Assembly (NCBI GenBank): GCA_023052935.1
Contig: CM041297.1
Span: 4,516,280 to 4,580,279 of the forward strand
DNA from: Piezodorus guildinii
Taxonomy: Eukaryota > Arthropoda > Insecta > Hemiptera > Pentatomidae
Reading direction: 5' to 3'
Length of the DNA: 64,000 nucleotides
In this document: positions 40,260-50,850 of the stretch, one piece after another
Layout: each line of letters begins with the position of its first letter
How positions within the stretch are numbered: position 1 is the stretch's first letter
Made by a program: the position numbers and the translations under genes
Notes under the pieces: generated by a model
Database searches by the model: none
Seen by the model: only the letters and a program-made list of their open reading frames with translations
Told to the model about the DNA's origin: nothing

Positions 40260-41086
40260 ATCTGGTGCTGACAACACACGACTTTCACTTACCTACGTTT
40301 TTAAAATCGATTAGACAATTTTCAAATATGAGTGAAACCATTTAATAATTAGTTTAATGGAATTTCTATAGAAACATGTGCTTTATTTAAAAATCTATAA
40401 TATTTTTATCTAAAATAATCAGTTAGTTTTATCGGCTTTTCATCACTCTCTATTAACTTTTAAAAGCTTGTGTATGAGATAATATTTTTTTCTAAAATCT
40501 TTAGCTTTGAAACGGTATATCATACATGTATATTACTGTTCTTATGTTCAAAAACATAAAATTTCATTAAAAATATATTTTTTCAGTTTTCTTCTTCAGC
40601 TGTTTTTCAAATTCGCACAACTTACATATTTACCTGTTATTTATCAATGCTAACAAGATAATATAGTTATTTTTATATAATCTACAAAATATCGGCATTT
40701 AAACCCTGTCAGACTATTTTAATAATGTTGAAAACTACATGATATTAAAGCCCATCAAATTTTACATCGATATAGCGAGTTCAAATTCCTCGGAACCGTT
40801 TTTGAGAAAATCGAAAAATGCCTGGTATAAAGTGGCTCTTCTGGTAAGCTCATTTTGATGAAAAAGGTTTTGTCACGTCTCGGGCGTATAGTTGTCTTAA
40901 ATATGAAATTTCAGTTTCATAGGACTTACCGTTTTTGCCGGAAGATACTACACACACAGACCTTTTTGCGGGACTTGGTTATTTGGACTCAGGGGACTCT
41001 AAAATGAGTATTTCAGTTGAAAACTGGAATTCTAAAATTTTCACGATCGCAATACTTTCCCTTACTATATATAGTAAGTAAAAGTA
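40260..41086 (+). repeat. HER copy 13, complete
   Basis: Starts ATCTGGTGCTGACAACACACG and ends TTACTATATATAGTAAGTAA with AAGTA. It lies head to head with copy 12, making a large imperfect inverted pair. Confidence 0.9.
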
Positions 41087-41587
41087 AAAGGAAAAAAGAA
41101 CGGACATATTTTTTTATGCATTTATTTACAAGAGGAAATAAAGAACACGAGGCCATTAAAAAATAATAAAAGAAAAAGTTGCCACAGGCAACACCTCCTA
41201 ATTAATTAACAACTTTATAATTAAACAATTTGCAGTACTATACTGTAATTAAATTAAATCGAAATTGGATTTATTAGATATTTATCAGGCTTTCCGAATA
41301 CTTTGAATAGATAAAATCCATTTAAATTTCCGCAGAATATTTTTGTCTCGGGTCAAAAATAAAAGATTAACTAAATTTTCATTATTCAGGAAATTAATGC
41401 ATAATTACCTCTGTCTAGCTAAGCTGATTATCCGATAGTAAAAATAACCTTTAAAAAGATTTTCTTTTTTCTAAACTCTCTTTTGTTTTTCAACATTGAT
41501 TATTGTTTTATTTAACAGTTAATTCGTTATATTCCCTATAATAGTTTTAATTATATAAAAATTAATATGATTTTTTAATTTATCAAA
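41087..41587. other. No recognised feature
   Basis: AT-rich spacer. Confidence 0.4.
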
Positions 41588-42145
41588 CTTTTTATTGAGA
41601 TATATTACAATTAGGCAAAAATAATATTGCTATAAAATCTCATTCATACAATGTTTAGGGGATCACTTGTAGCTTGGTGCTAGAATAACAGCCTCCTATA
41701 GGGTTCAAACCCGCAGGTGGTCCTAGGATTTTTTAAAGGGAGTAAAAAATCCTTAGTTATCCTTCGAAGAGGACGTTAAAAGGTGGTTCCGAGCCTGTGT
41801 GATGTGAGATACTCGTTATAGATGCCTAACCTAACTAAACTTAGATAGATACAATTTAGGACTCCCACTGTAGCATCGTCCGATTAGCCATAGTAGCATC
41901 GTCCGATTAGCCATAGTAGCATAAAGTGAGGTTGAATAAATAAACAACAACATACAATATTTACATTTCATACAATATAATGGTAGAGTCAAATTACATA
42001 AAATAAAAAAAAAGCTAATGTATATAATAACAAAATATATAAATAATTATAATAAATGAACACACTATTGTATCTATATTTAAAATCTGCTGGAGAACCT
42101 TGGACGGGTCTTGTCCTCCAGCCAATTGTGGAGGGAACAGCAGAA
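41588..42145 (-). mobile_element. LINE-A-like 3' UTR, interrupted by SINE-A
   Basis: TTTTTATTGAGATATATTA at the poly(A) side and TTTAAAATCTGCTGGAGAAC at the other, matching 62745-63070. The 41657-41950 interval is a SINE-A insertion. Confidence 0.7.
41657..41950 (+). mobile_element. SINE-A, near full length, plus strand
   Basis: GATCACTTGTAGCTTGG (A box), GGGTTCAAACCC (B box), the hairpin, ACGTTAAAAGGTGG, and tail AATAAATAAACAACAA. A 23-bp piece of the 3' region is duplicated in tandem (41870-41892 and 41893-41915). Flanked by CATACAATGTTT (41645-41656) and CATACAATATTT (41951-41962), a 12-bp target duplication. Confidence 0.9.
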
Positions 42146-42292
42146 TCCGAGGGAAGATTTATTAATTAATGTATTTTTTCATTTCACTAACCGGTATAGA
42201 CAATATAATGTGCAAAGCGAATATAAGGGAAGGTTTTGGAAAAATATTATTTAACACATATATCCGGTAGTTAATGCCAGATCAAGTGCTAA

Positions 42293-42330
42293 TTGCAGAA
42301 AAGATATTTTATAATTCATGTCATAAGTTT

Positions 42331-42363
<33 letters not shown>

Positions 42364-42562
42364 CGAAAGGTTAAAAATCAAGAAAATAGACTGCATAGAT
42401 AGAGAGGTTTTCGGGAAGAAAATAAAAGAAGTTGGGGTTCTTACAGGAAAAACAAAGAAACAGGGGAGAAAATGGACAAAGGAAAAGCGGGAGGAACAGT
42501 CGAGGAAGATGAAAGAATATTGGAGAAAAAGGAAGATGAAAGATGTGAAGAAGAAGAAATGA
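42293..42562 (+). CDS. Unassigned basic frame after an (ATA)n array
   Basis: (ATA)n at 42332-42363 codes a meaningless Ile run. After it the strand turns purine-rich and a frame encodes a Lys/Arg/Glu-rich peptide with GRKWTKEKREEQSRKMKEYW near the end, then a stop at 42560-42562. The WTKEKREEQSRKMKEYW stretch resembles modular DNA-binding repeats found next to some homing-type nucleases, but it is short and composition-biased. No second copy. It may be a low-complexity purine tract. Confidence 0.2.
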
Positions 42563-42771
42563 TAATCACGTGGTCCTTGATGGCCGATTCGTGCTGAAAA
42601 AAAAAAAAAAATAATACCTTAAGAGGCATGACGACGTTGCAAATGTTGTCACCAGGCGATTGGTTTAAAAAGAATATTGTTAAACGACTCTATACCGTAT
42701 TATCAATAAAAAACTAAATACCTCATTCAAAATGAAGGAACTAAATTGTATTGTACCAGTCATTCATAACT

Positions 42772-43119
42772 GATCACACAGTTACCCACTACCGGCCTGA
42801 TATCGTTTTGATTGACTCCAAGAAGAAAAATACTGACCTAATTGATATAGCTCTCCCGAATGATGGAAACACGAACTCAGTCTGTGCAGAGAAAATTCGC
42901 AAATTATCAAGCTCTGGCAGCTGAGCTAATGGAGCTGTACAGGCTGGATAGTGTTATTGTGAGAACTATATTGTGATATCCAGCAATGGTCTGATACCAA
43001 AGTCTACTGCGGAAGCCACTGAGCGGTTGGGCCTATCAACAGCTGTTATGAATGAAGCCCAGAAAGCTGTACTGCTGAACACAGCTAGAATTGTTAGCAG
43101 TTTCCTGAACATACAATAA
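42772..43119 (+). pseudogene. R4/Dong-like LINE C-terminal domain
   Basis: After two single-base frame changes (near 42918 and 42975), the plus strand reads DHTVTHYRPDIVLIDSKKK, LIDIALPNDGN, EKIRKYQALAAELMELYRL, ISSNGLIPKST and AQKAVLLNTARIVSSFL, then TAA at 43117-43119. RPD...LIDIA.P is the pattern of a restriction-enzyme-like endonuclease (PD-(D/E)XK) at the C-terminus of site-biased LINEs such as R4/Dong. The RT proper is absent. The clade name is from motif memory and could be wrong. The LINE nature is fairly safe. Confidence 0.6.
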
Positions 43120-43204
43120 TATAATTTGACTGAAAGCACCTGAAGTGGTTAGAGTTAATCTCCCCCTCTCCAGGAATATTCCTTTAAAAGAAGTGCTGTA
43201 AAAT

Positions 43205-43680
43205 AAATAATAATAATAACAGGCTAACCGAACCCTAAGATTCGATGCCGATACCACCAAACTCCGCCTGCACAGACTCATCCAATGTTCACCGTTCAAG
43301 CCCAAGCCGAGATCAACCTTAACGCAATCCTACCATCGACGTTTTGGCCTACCTTTCGAACGCCTACCAGTCGGATCAGCGAATACCAACTTTCTCGGCA
43401 TCCGATCCTCACCAAACCCAACAACTTCACTGGACCATTTGAGCTCCGCGATGCTATCCACTCAATTACATTCAAAGGGTACAAGCTCCGCGATTCCGCG
43501 TTGTGCAATTTTCTGAACTCCCCAGTGGCCTCATCTTTCTTCGGACCAAATATTTCATGCAGTACCTAATTTTCGAAAACCTTAAGCCGTTGTTCAAACA
43601 GGCTGCTTACATGTTTCACATCCGTAAAGAACCGTCGGAAGAGTAATAGTTTTATAAATTCTATCCTCTAGAATCATAAC
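43205..43680 (-). mobile_element. RTE-type LINE fragment, inverted relative to 22568
   Basis: ATT-type tail at 43205-43220 (complement), then minus-strand RT remnants: GCETW-like region, EMFGPKKDEA-like, and the CATTGGATGAGTCTGTG 3' block. Directly abuts the R4/Dong-like fragment's 3' side. No clean target duplication is seen. Confidence 0.8.
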
Positions 43681-43879
43681 CTTTAGAGTCATAATTCTTA
43701 ATGAACTATAATTATTTCCAAAGATATTTGGTAGGACTGTTTTGGAATCAAATCAAATTATTTTAAGTGGAAAATAATATTAATCAGAAGTGTTTGAAAA
43801 CTTTTAGAATCGCAATACAATACATTATTATATTTTAAACGTAGGTAATGTAGCTAAAATTTATAAATATTGTTTGTTG
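43681..43879. other. No recognised feature
   Basis: AT-rich spacer. Confidence 0.35.
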
Positions 43880-44035
43880 TTTTGTAATGTTTATTCATTT
43901 AACGTCACTTTATGCTGCTGTGGCTAATCGGACAATGCTACAGTGGGAGTCCTAAATATTGCTTACCCGACATCGCACTGGCTCGGGACCACCTTTTTAC
44001 GCCCCCATCGAAGGACGGCATAACTTTGTTGTATT
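43880..44035 (-). mobile_element. SINE-A 3' two-thirds
   Basis: TTTATTCATTTAACGTCAC, CTAATCGGACAATGCTACAG, GGGACCACCTTTTTACGCCC, CGAAGGACGGCATAAC. Head missing. Confidence 0.75.
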
Positions 44036-44441
44036 ATAGTTTTTAATAAGTTTAAGATAACTATCTTTATTGTTTTTTTTCTATTCATCTGTAATGGATG
44101 TCCTTTGTCAGTGAACATGCAAAAAGTACATTAATTGTGTGTCTGAATTATAAAAAATCGAGTGTAATAAAGTTTTGGTGTATCTAGCCATTTTTCAAAA
44201 TTAGTTATTCACAAACCCGCTAGATTGATCATATTAGAGGTCTTTCCATTAAAAATTAGAATTAGTTGGCCGTGACTACTCGCGAAAATTGCATCGGATC
44301 GGAGTGTAAGTTCCACTTGGCTAGTAGTAATGTGAAATGATGCAGCGCATCTAGAAATATGTTCCCGGTTACAAAATATAGGAGGTGAAACCCATCTAGA
44401 TCCGAGTGGTACTGGGCTGCCAGATCCCTTATGGCGGAAGT

Positions 44442-44450
44442 CGAAATGGG

Positions 44451-44452
<2 letters not shown>
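44442..44452. repeat. Target-site duplication of SINE-B (CGAAATGGGAA), left
   Basis: 11 bp, repeated at 44721-44731. Confidence 0.85.
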
Positions 44453-44496
<44 letters not shown>

Positions 44497-44720
44497 TACC
44501 ACTACAACCCATGAAGGGTCTTGGGTTCAGTACACATAGAGATTCCTACTGTTTCTAGGCCAACGGCAGTGCAATGAGATGATGAGGCCTTAATCGCGCT
44601 CAGCCGCCAGGTTTATCCCTAACCATCCCTAGGGTCGCCTCCCGACTGAATTAACAGAATAAATAATATTCTGCCATAGCCGGGATTCCAACCGAGGACC
44701 CGGAGTACAGCAGACTAGCG
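44453..44720 (-). mobile_element. SINE-B with a 40-nt homopolymer tail
   Basis: Minus strand starts CGCTAGTCTGCTGTACTCC, then a decayed B box, the body (GGCCTAGAAACAGTA) and CTACAGG... to GGTACAGG. It then ends in about 40 T (A run at 44451-44492 on the plus strand). The 11-bp duplication places the T run inside the insertion, at the element's 3' end. Confidence 0.8.
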
Positions 44721-44731
44721 CGAAATGGGAA

Positions 44732-45059
44732 GGCATAATTAAAAAAAAAAAGTTAGTTTTAGAATTATAATACATTAGACACTGCTTAAATGCAAGAGGT
44801 GCCTACTACTTAAAGTCAAACCTAATTAATAACACTAGAAACAGTTGTCTCAGTAAACAAATTTATACTCCTTGAACTCTTGGTACAGATGTGTAATCTG
44901 TCTTAGTTTCATAATTTTTCACTAAGTCCATTTTTTTATAATTTCTTTTAAACATCGCTAAAAAAATATTTTTTTCCCAGTTTTGTACATTCATAAACAA
45001 AAAAGTACCATATTCCCAAATTCAAAACTTTTACAGAAATTAAGTTTATATGACAACGA
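44732..45059. other. No recognised feature
   Basis: AT-rich spacer. Confidence 0.35.
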
Positions 45060-46197
45060 CGCTGCTAATTATTACACAATGGTTTATTTTTTCCAAACAA
45101 CAATATTAGTGAATAACTGTTTACGAGGCTGTTGATAGGCAATTAAGTAATATGAAAAGCACTAATTCAAAGCATCATATTATAACACTACCACTGATTT
45201 TAAAACGCAATATTTAAGCTAGTTGTAAGCCAAATTCAATGATTCCTTTTTCATTTGGTCCAAATTTTTTTTGGAGACTAGCACTGGGATCTCCTGGAAC
45301 CCTGATTTGCTATCTACTTGTGAATGGCAAAGTTTAGTTTGTCGTTACCGAGTGTATAACGCCAATCATTAGTTCAAGATAATTGTTTTGATTCTAATAA
45401 AGTTTCTATTCATTTTCATTGTATTATTGAAATGTAACACTTTTTTTTTTGTTTACCGCGCTTTACTGATTCTAAAACTCTATACATACTTTTCTCTATC
45501 GTCAAAAATAACTGAGTTATAAGCGTTTTTATGTGAAAAATATCAAATTGTTTTCATTTCTTTTTTCTCTGTTATATAATTATTAAAAAACAATAATGAA
45601 TTTTTTTTCTATCTTCGAAAATAACGTAGTTACAAGAGTATATATAAGCGAGATTTCAATTTTCTAATTTTTTTCTTTTCTTTTTTCTCTTTTATATAAT
45701 TATTCGCGGTCTTTTGGTTAGAAAACAATAATGATTTTTTTTTCTATCTTCGAAAAAAACGTAGTTACAAGCGTATATATAAGCGAGATTTCAATTTTTT
45801 TTTTCATTTTATTAATGCGTATTAATGTGAAAAATTTGTCTTTTCTTTTTTCTCTTTTATATAATTATTCACGTTTTGTTGGTTGAAAAACACTGAAAAT
45901 TTTTTTTTCTTCAAAAATGACTGAGTTATTGAATAAAATCCTTTTAATCAGCCGCCAACTATCCTTCTAAACCTAACCAGCTGATATCAACGTCTAGGTG
46001 TTAGGATCATCGTGGTCCAAAAAATTGGTCCAGTAGTTTCGGAGATATGCCGCGGACGGTGGCCAGACGGATTTTTTTATTTATTCGTTATTCTGATTCT
46101 ACGAGTCTTGATGAAACGTAAAACCTCAAATTTTGAGTAGGGGTAATTTTTTTTTTTTTGGTCGATTACAAAGGTTGATTATTGAAAAAAATAAACT
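45060..46197 (+). repeat. R-X copy 1, unknown 1.1-kb repeat
   Basis: Aligns along its length to 58151-59380: CGCTGC.AATTATTACACAA at the start, AGCACTAATTCAAAGCATCA, internal tandem units (ATCTTCGAAAATAACGTAG...ATATAAGCGAGATTTC, about 135 bp apart), and an end with AAAATTGGTCCAGTAGTTTC and GATTACAAAGGTTGATTATT. No coding frame. GGTTTATTTTTTCCAA near the start and its approximate complement at the end resemble terminal inverted repeats. Confidence 0.8.
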
Positions 46198-46970
46198 AAT
46201 ATTTAAAGCTGGGTATCTTTTTCTTTACAAAGTTTTAACACGCTCTAAATCTTGTCCCTCTTTGATCTATATAATGTATTGTGAGGTCAATTCATCAAAC
46301 AATGGTGAATTCAAATTGTTAGTTTTTTTATGATTTGATATCTTTGTAATTACTCGAATTAGACAGGTGTTTCATAACCATGTTTTCAGCCACCAAGGTG
46401 CCTTGAATTGGCTTCTAAACTGAAAGGTACTAGTTTTTTTTTTTTAAGATAATAATCTGTACAAATTTTATAAAGATTAAAAATTCCGAGTGGCAGAATT
46501 TTAATTATTATTGGACGTTTTTAAATAAATTGATATTATAACCGATATTGAATTTTATGAACACAAAAACAATTCTACTTGTTCTACAATTATAACTTGA
46601 TATCCGAATATCCTCATTTCGATATAATTATAATGATCACTTTACCATTAAATCAATTTATTTTCTAACATTAATCTATCTTTGACATATTATTCCAGTC
46701 TGATGAAACCCCGAGATATTATTAGGAACGCTAGAGCTCACCCAAACTGATTTTAATTCATAATCGTTTTCGATTAATAATCCCCTTTCAAGCACATAAT
46801 CAGCGACTAGTTTTAGTGAAAACATCTGATAATTTTTCGTTCTCTACTACCTCGTCTTCGTATCGACGAATAAATTGTTTTTAATTTCAATTATTTTTTT
46901 TTTTAGATGTTTTTATATTTTCGTAGGGTTATATAGAACAGTATGGATTTAAATATGCTGTTGCTTTATG
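46198..46970. other. No recognised feature
   Basis: AT-rich. Nothing coding is seen. Confidence 0.4.
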
Positions 46971-47003
46971 GTGTGTGTGTGTGTGTGTGTGTGTGTGTTT
47001 CCA

Positions 47004-47071
<68 letters not shown>

Positions 47072-47120
47072 ATAAATATGGAAATATATATATATATATA
47101 AATATATATATAATATGGAA

Positions 47121-47200
<80 letters not shown>
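46971..47200. repeat. Compound (GT)n and (TA)n microsatellite
   Basis: (GT)n at 46972-46998 followed by about 190 bp of nearly pure TA. Short islands TAAATATGGAAATATA repeat two or three times within it. Confidence 0.95.
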
Positions 47201-47203
<3 letters not shown>

Positions 47204-48557
47204 CGACTGAAACTCCACCATGCGGTTAGATTAGTCGAAAAATAATTTAAACACGAAACATAAATTCACAAACAATTTATTGAACGTCCATTGATGGTTA
47301 ACATTATTAAAATTACGTATGCGCGTTGTTTAGTTAAATATTTCGCGGGATCATAAATCTACATTTTAGGAAGAACTTTGTTTATGTCTTTGTGTTTACT
47401 ATTTAAAATTGTTCATCGTTAAAATAGTTCTAAAAGGAAAAGTTGTCATGCTGTGCAAAAGCAAGTCATTCGAGTTGGGCAGCATCGTTTTGTCATTAAG
47501 TTTATCTCCCTCCTGTTAATATTTTGTAGATGAATTTAGAATTGAAATGTCTAGCAGATGTCCTAGTACTGTGGGACATTTAGAAACGAGGAATTGGAAT
47601 GGTTAGTAATAATAGGATTATTTGATTGAATCATTCGAAACTTTTTAATTAAACGAAAGAAAAAAGGAGATAAATCTGCCTTATTGTCACCAATACCAAA
47701 AGGAATTAGCTCTACTCAGATTTTATCTCTGTTTATTCAATTAAAAGGTTTTGCCTTTAGATTCGACTTTTCTTTTTTTTTTTAGTTTGATTTATAAAAC
47801 GAAACAAACACCATTCAGTATTAGTAAGTACAGTCTGTCATTTTATAGTTTCAAATTTCATTCCGCTCTTTTTATTTCTTAAATGACCACTTTTAACTTC
47901 TAATAAGTTTTATTTAATTAAAACACTTTTCAAAGTTATCTAATGTCCACGTTTCAGGATCGATTGTGACAATTATCATGCCTTTTATTTTTTAGTGAAT
48001 ACTTGAAATAAATTAAGATTTGACTCATGCAATATTTCCATATTAATATTAACTATAAAATAGAAATAAGAGTCTTGATAGGGGACAAGAATTCGAAACG
48101 TAGACTTGGACAGTAAACCTTTTTTTGGTATTGATTTTTTAATCATGAATCCTATATCTGATATACAAATTACACCAAGAACAGGATCTTGAGTTCCTAA
48201 AATTTTTCTATTAGAGAGCACATTTGTATATTAACTAAGAGCTACTTTATGCTCATTGAATTTTTAGGCATATTTAGTTTTTTTAGCGTTATTTTTCAAG
48301 ACCTAAGATGCCATTATAAAATATCAAAAAGATATTTCATGAACATTTTAGAGACAGAAATAATTAACTTCAGAACTTTGTTTATATTTTGGGGATTTAT
48401 TGTTTAAAGTCATTTTACGACTATCTTCAGAATATCAAAAAATGACCATCTCACTTTGATAATACTACGTTCTTAATTTATGAAAGGATTAAATGTATAT
48501 ACAATGTGGATATCCAAACGTTCAACAAAACCTCAAGTCTCTTAAATTATAGAAAAA
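47201..48557. other. No recognised feature
   Basis: AT-rich and single-copy within the window. CGAAACGTAGAC near 48098 resembles the GAAACG end of a Penelope-type core, but no hairpin precedes it. A 78-codon minus-strand frame at 47985-48221 has no domain. Confidence 0.4.
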
Positions 48558-49445
48558 ATCTGGTGCGGGCAACACACGACTTTCACTTACCTCCATTTTT
48601 AAAATCAATGAAAGAATTATCAAATACAGTTAAAGATAAAAATACGTGAAACTATTAAGGAATTAATCAAATTAATTTCTATAGAAACATTTGTTTCATT
48701 AAAAAATCTATTATATTATTATCTAAAATAATCAGTTAGTTTTATGTTCATTTCATCACTCTCTAATAACTTTTAAAAGCTTGTGTATGAGATGATATTT
48801 TTTCTAAAATCTTTAGCTTTCCAACGGTATATCATACATGTATATTACTGCTCTTATTTTCAAAAACGAAAAATTGCATTAAAAAAATATTTTTTCTGTT
48901 TTCTCCTTTAGTTGGGTATCGAATTTATTCAATTTATATATTTACCTGTTTTTCATCAGCGTTAACACGATAATCTAGTTATTATTATTGAATTTACAAA
49001 ATTAAAGGTACTTTAGGGGAAGAAAATTTAACATATCGGCTTTTAAGCCCTGTCAGACCATTTTTATCCAAATAAAACCTACATGATATTAAAGCCCATT
49101 AAATTTTACATCGATATAGCGAGTTTAATAAAAATCGTCGGAACCGTTTTCGAGAAAATCGAAAAAAGATGCAAAATACATAGTATAAATTGCCTCTTCT
49201 GGTAAGCTCATTTTGATGAAAAAAGTTTTGTCACGTCTCAGGCGTATAGTTGTCTTAAATATGAAATTTCAGTTTCATAGAACTTACCGTTTCCGCCCGG
49301 AAGTTACCACTCACACAGACCTTTTTGCGGGACTTGGTTATTTGGACTCAGGGGACCCTAAAACGTGTATTTCCGTTGAAAACTGGAATTCGAACATTTT
49401 TACGATCGCAATACTTTCCCTTACTATATATAGTAAGTGAAAGTA
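48558..49445 (+). repeat. HER copy 14, complete reference copy (888 bp)
   Basis: Start ATCTGGTGCGGGC with ACTTTCACTTAC at 48580-48591. End: the palindrome whose last arm is GTAAGTGAAAGTA (49433-49445). The best preserved copy, used here to define the family. Flanks are A-rich on both sides. Confidence 0.9.
49213..49440 (+). CDS. Small frame shared by several HER copies
   Basis: 75 codons: MMKKVLSRLRRIVVLNMKF at the start, then GLGYLDSGDPKTCISVENWN and ending LSLTIYSK, with the stop inside the terminal palindrome. An equivalent frame is open at 38564-38791, and partly at 2977-3228, 13202-13410 and 29940-30137. Copies 3 and 13 have it broken. It could be a real micro-ORF of an element or simply a stop-poor stretch. 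I recognise no domain. Confidence 0.2.
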   Translation: MMKKVLSRLRRIVVLNMKFQFHRTYRFRPEVTTHTDLFAGLGYLDSGDPKTCISVENWNSNIFTIAILSLTIYSK

Positions 49446-49898
49446 AAAAGGGAAGGATACATTTAAAAGAAGAGTAGATGGGAAATTATAATGAATAAGC
49501 TTATTTATTTATAATGTAAACAATGATATAGGAAAAGTAATGTAATAAGCAGGGTTGATGTAAACATTGGGAACGTTAATGGAAATTGTAAATATCGCGA
49601 AAGTTGTTTGAACATTTAGAAAGTTATAAGAAAAGTAAAGCAATAGATAGGATAAAGTAAACATCCGGTTCCAGGCAATGTAAACGTCGGAATAAGCTGG
49701 CCGAAGACTGCCCTGAGAAACTTCGATTCGCTCCAACATTGCAAAAGGAAATATCAATGAAAAAAAGATTCTTAAACACCTTTAATTTTAAAGCCATAAT
49801 CATCTCAAAGTGCATAAAAAGCAAAATTAGAGGAAAAAAAAGGTCTTAAGAGTGCATTGATGTTTGCTATTGAACTCTAAATCAGTTTTATTTTATTT

Positions 49899-49900
<2 letters not shown>
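49446..49900. other. No recognised feature
   Basis: AT-rich spacer. Confidence 0.35.
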
Positions 49901-49966
<66 letters not shown>

Positions 49967-49999
49967 GTGCTATGTTAATATTTCGTTATTTATTTTGTT
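49901..49999 (+). repeat. Direct repeat a: A-run, (TA)n, ATTTCGTTATTTA
   Basis: A15, about 50 bp of TA, then AATGTGCTATGTTAATATTT. Near-identical to 50309-50413. Confidence 0.85.
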
Positions 50000-50000
50000 T

Positions 50001-50308
50001 TGATGAGATTAGTCCAAGATAACGCCCGACCTCATTTTTGAGTATCCATTTTATAGAGGTTGGATGACCCCAAAGAACAGTGTATCTTTACGAGTGGAAT
50101 TACTGAATTTACTAATTACTCTACCGACAGCCGAGTTCAAACCAGTGTTGTATCCATTGCACCACTTGCTTTTATAGAACAAATATCAGCTAAGAATAAA
50201 ACGTGGGATTGAAGAGGAACATTAAGTTAAGAAGGTCTGGCAATTTGTATATTGAGGTTCATTCTTGAAGCGCCCTACCCATTAGGTAGTCCCCATCCAA
50301 CACTTCGC
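50001..50308 (-). mobile_element. SINE-B-related unit, copy 1
   Basis: Minus strand holds a tRNA-like head, AAGTGGTGCAATGGATACAA (A box) and TGGTTTGAACTCGG (B box), then a body with CCTCTATAAAATGGATACTC, which resembles the SINE-B body. It is nearly identical to 54963-55276, including 130 bp upstream of the tRNA-like part. Bracketed by direct repeats a and b. Confidence 0.7.
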
Positions 50309-50317
50309 TAACAAAAA

Positions 50318-50388
<71 letters not shown>

Positions 50389-50413
50389 CTATTTTAATAT
50401 TTCGTTATTTACT
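50309..50413 (+). repeat. Direct repeat b
   Basis: A22, (TA)n, then AAATGTGCTATTTTAATATT. Second copy of 49901-49999. Confidence 0.85.
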
Positions 50414-50689
50414 ATGAATGTCACAAGCGCCATTTATCCTACAATATCATTTTATTAACAATAATAAAAAACATGGAAACGTTGTTTTGCCGTATAAAAT
50501 ATTTCTAGGAAATTCCTAGTGTTAAAAAAAAAATACTAACTTATTGTAAGGATGTGATATATGAGTGGAAGAGGCATGGAGCGTTGCGAACCATGAGGGA
50601 ATTTAAAAATAACAAAACACCTAACATTAATTCTTTAAAGAAAAAAAAAAAATATATATATATATATATATATTACACACATATATCAT
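50414..50689. other. Spacer with a further A-run/(TA)n
   Basis: A13 followed by TA repeats at 50641-50673. No coding feature. Confidence 0.5.
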
Positions 50690-50850
50690 TAATTAATTAC
50701 GACAAAAACATTTACAAACAATATCAATCTCTTAATGTTATAGCGTGAACAATATGTTAGCCCATCTTTAGCTAACACAAACAAACTGGATGGTTTACCC
50801 ACTCGAGGGCATGCCATATATAATTGTCCGTGTGAAAAACATGAGTTACA
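50690..50850 (-). pseudogene. Pif1-type helicase C-terminal remnant
   Basis: The minus-strand frame contains CFSHGQLYMACPRVGKPSSL and FVLAKDGLTYC. This corresponds to motif VI of Pif1-like Helitron helicases (usually SHGQLYVACSRV). Pro replaces the usual Ser before the motif Arg. All upstream helicase motifs are missing. Confidence 0.75.

Noticed and set aside
43285..43569. Plus-strand 94-codon frame
   Set aside because: Antisense to the inverted RTE fragment, which has matching copies at 22834-23259 in the other orientation.
44209..44502. Minus-strand frame with a long Phe run
   Set aside because: The Phe run is the poly(T) tail of SINE-B. The rest has no domain.
48091..48125. Hammerhead core at GGGGACAAGAATTCGAAACG
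   Set aside because: GAAACG is present, but no helix II can be drawn and CTGATGA is missing.
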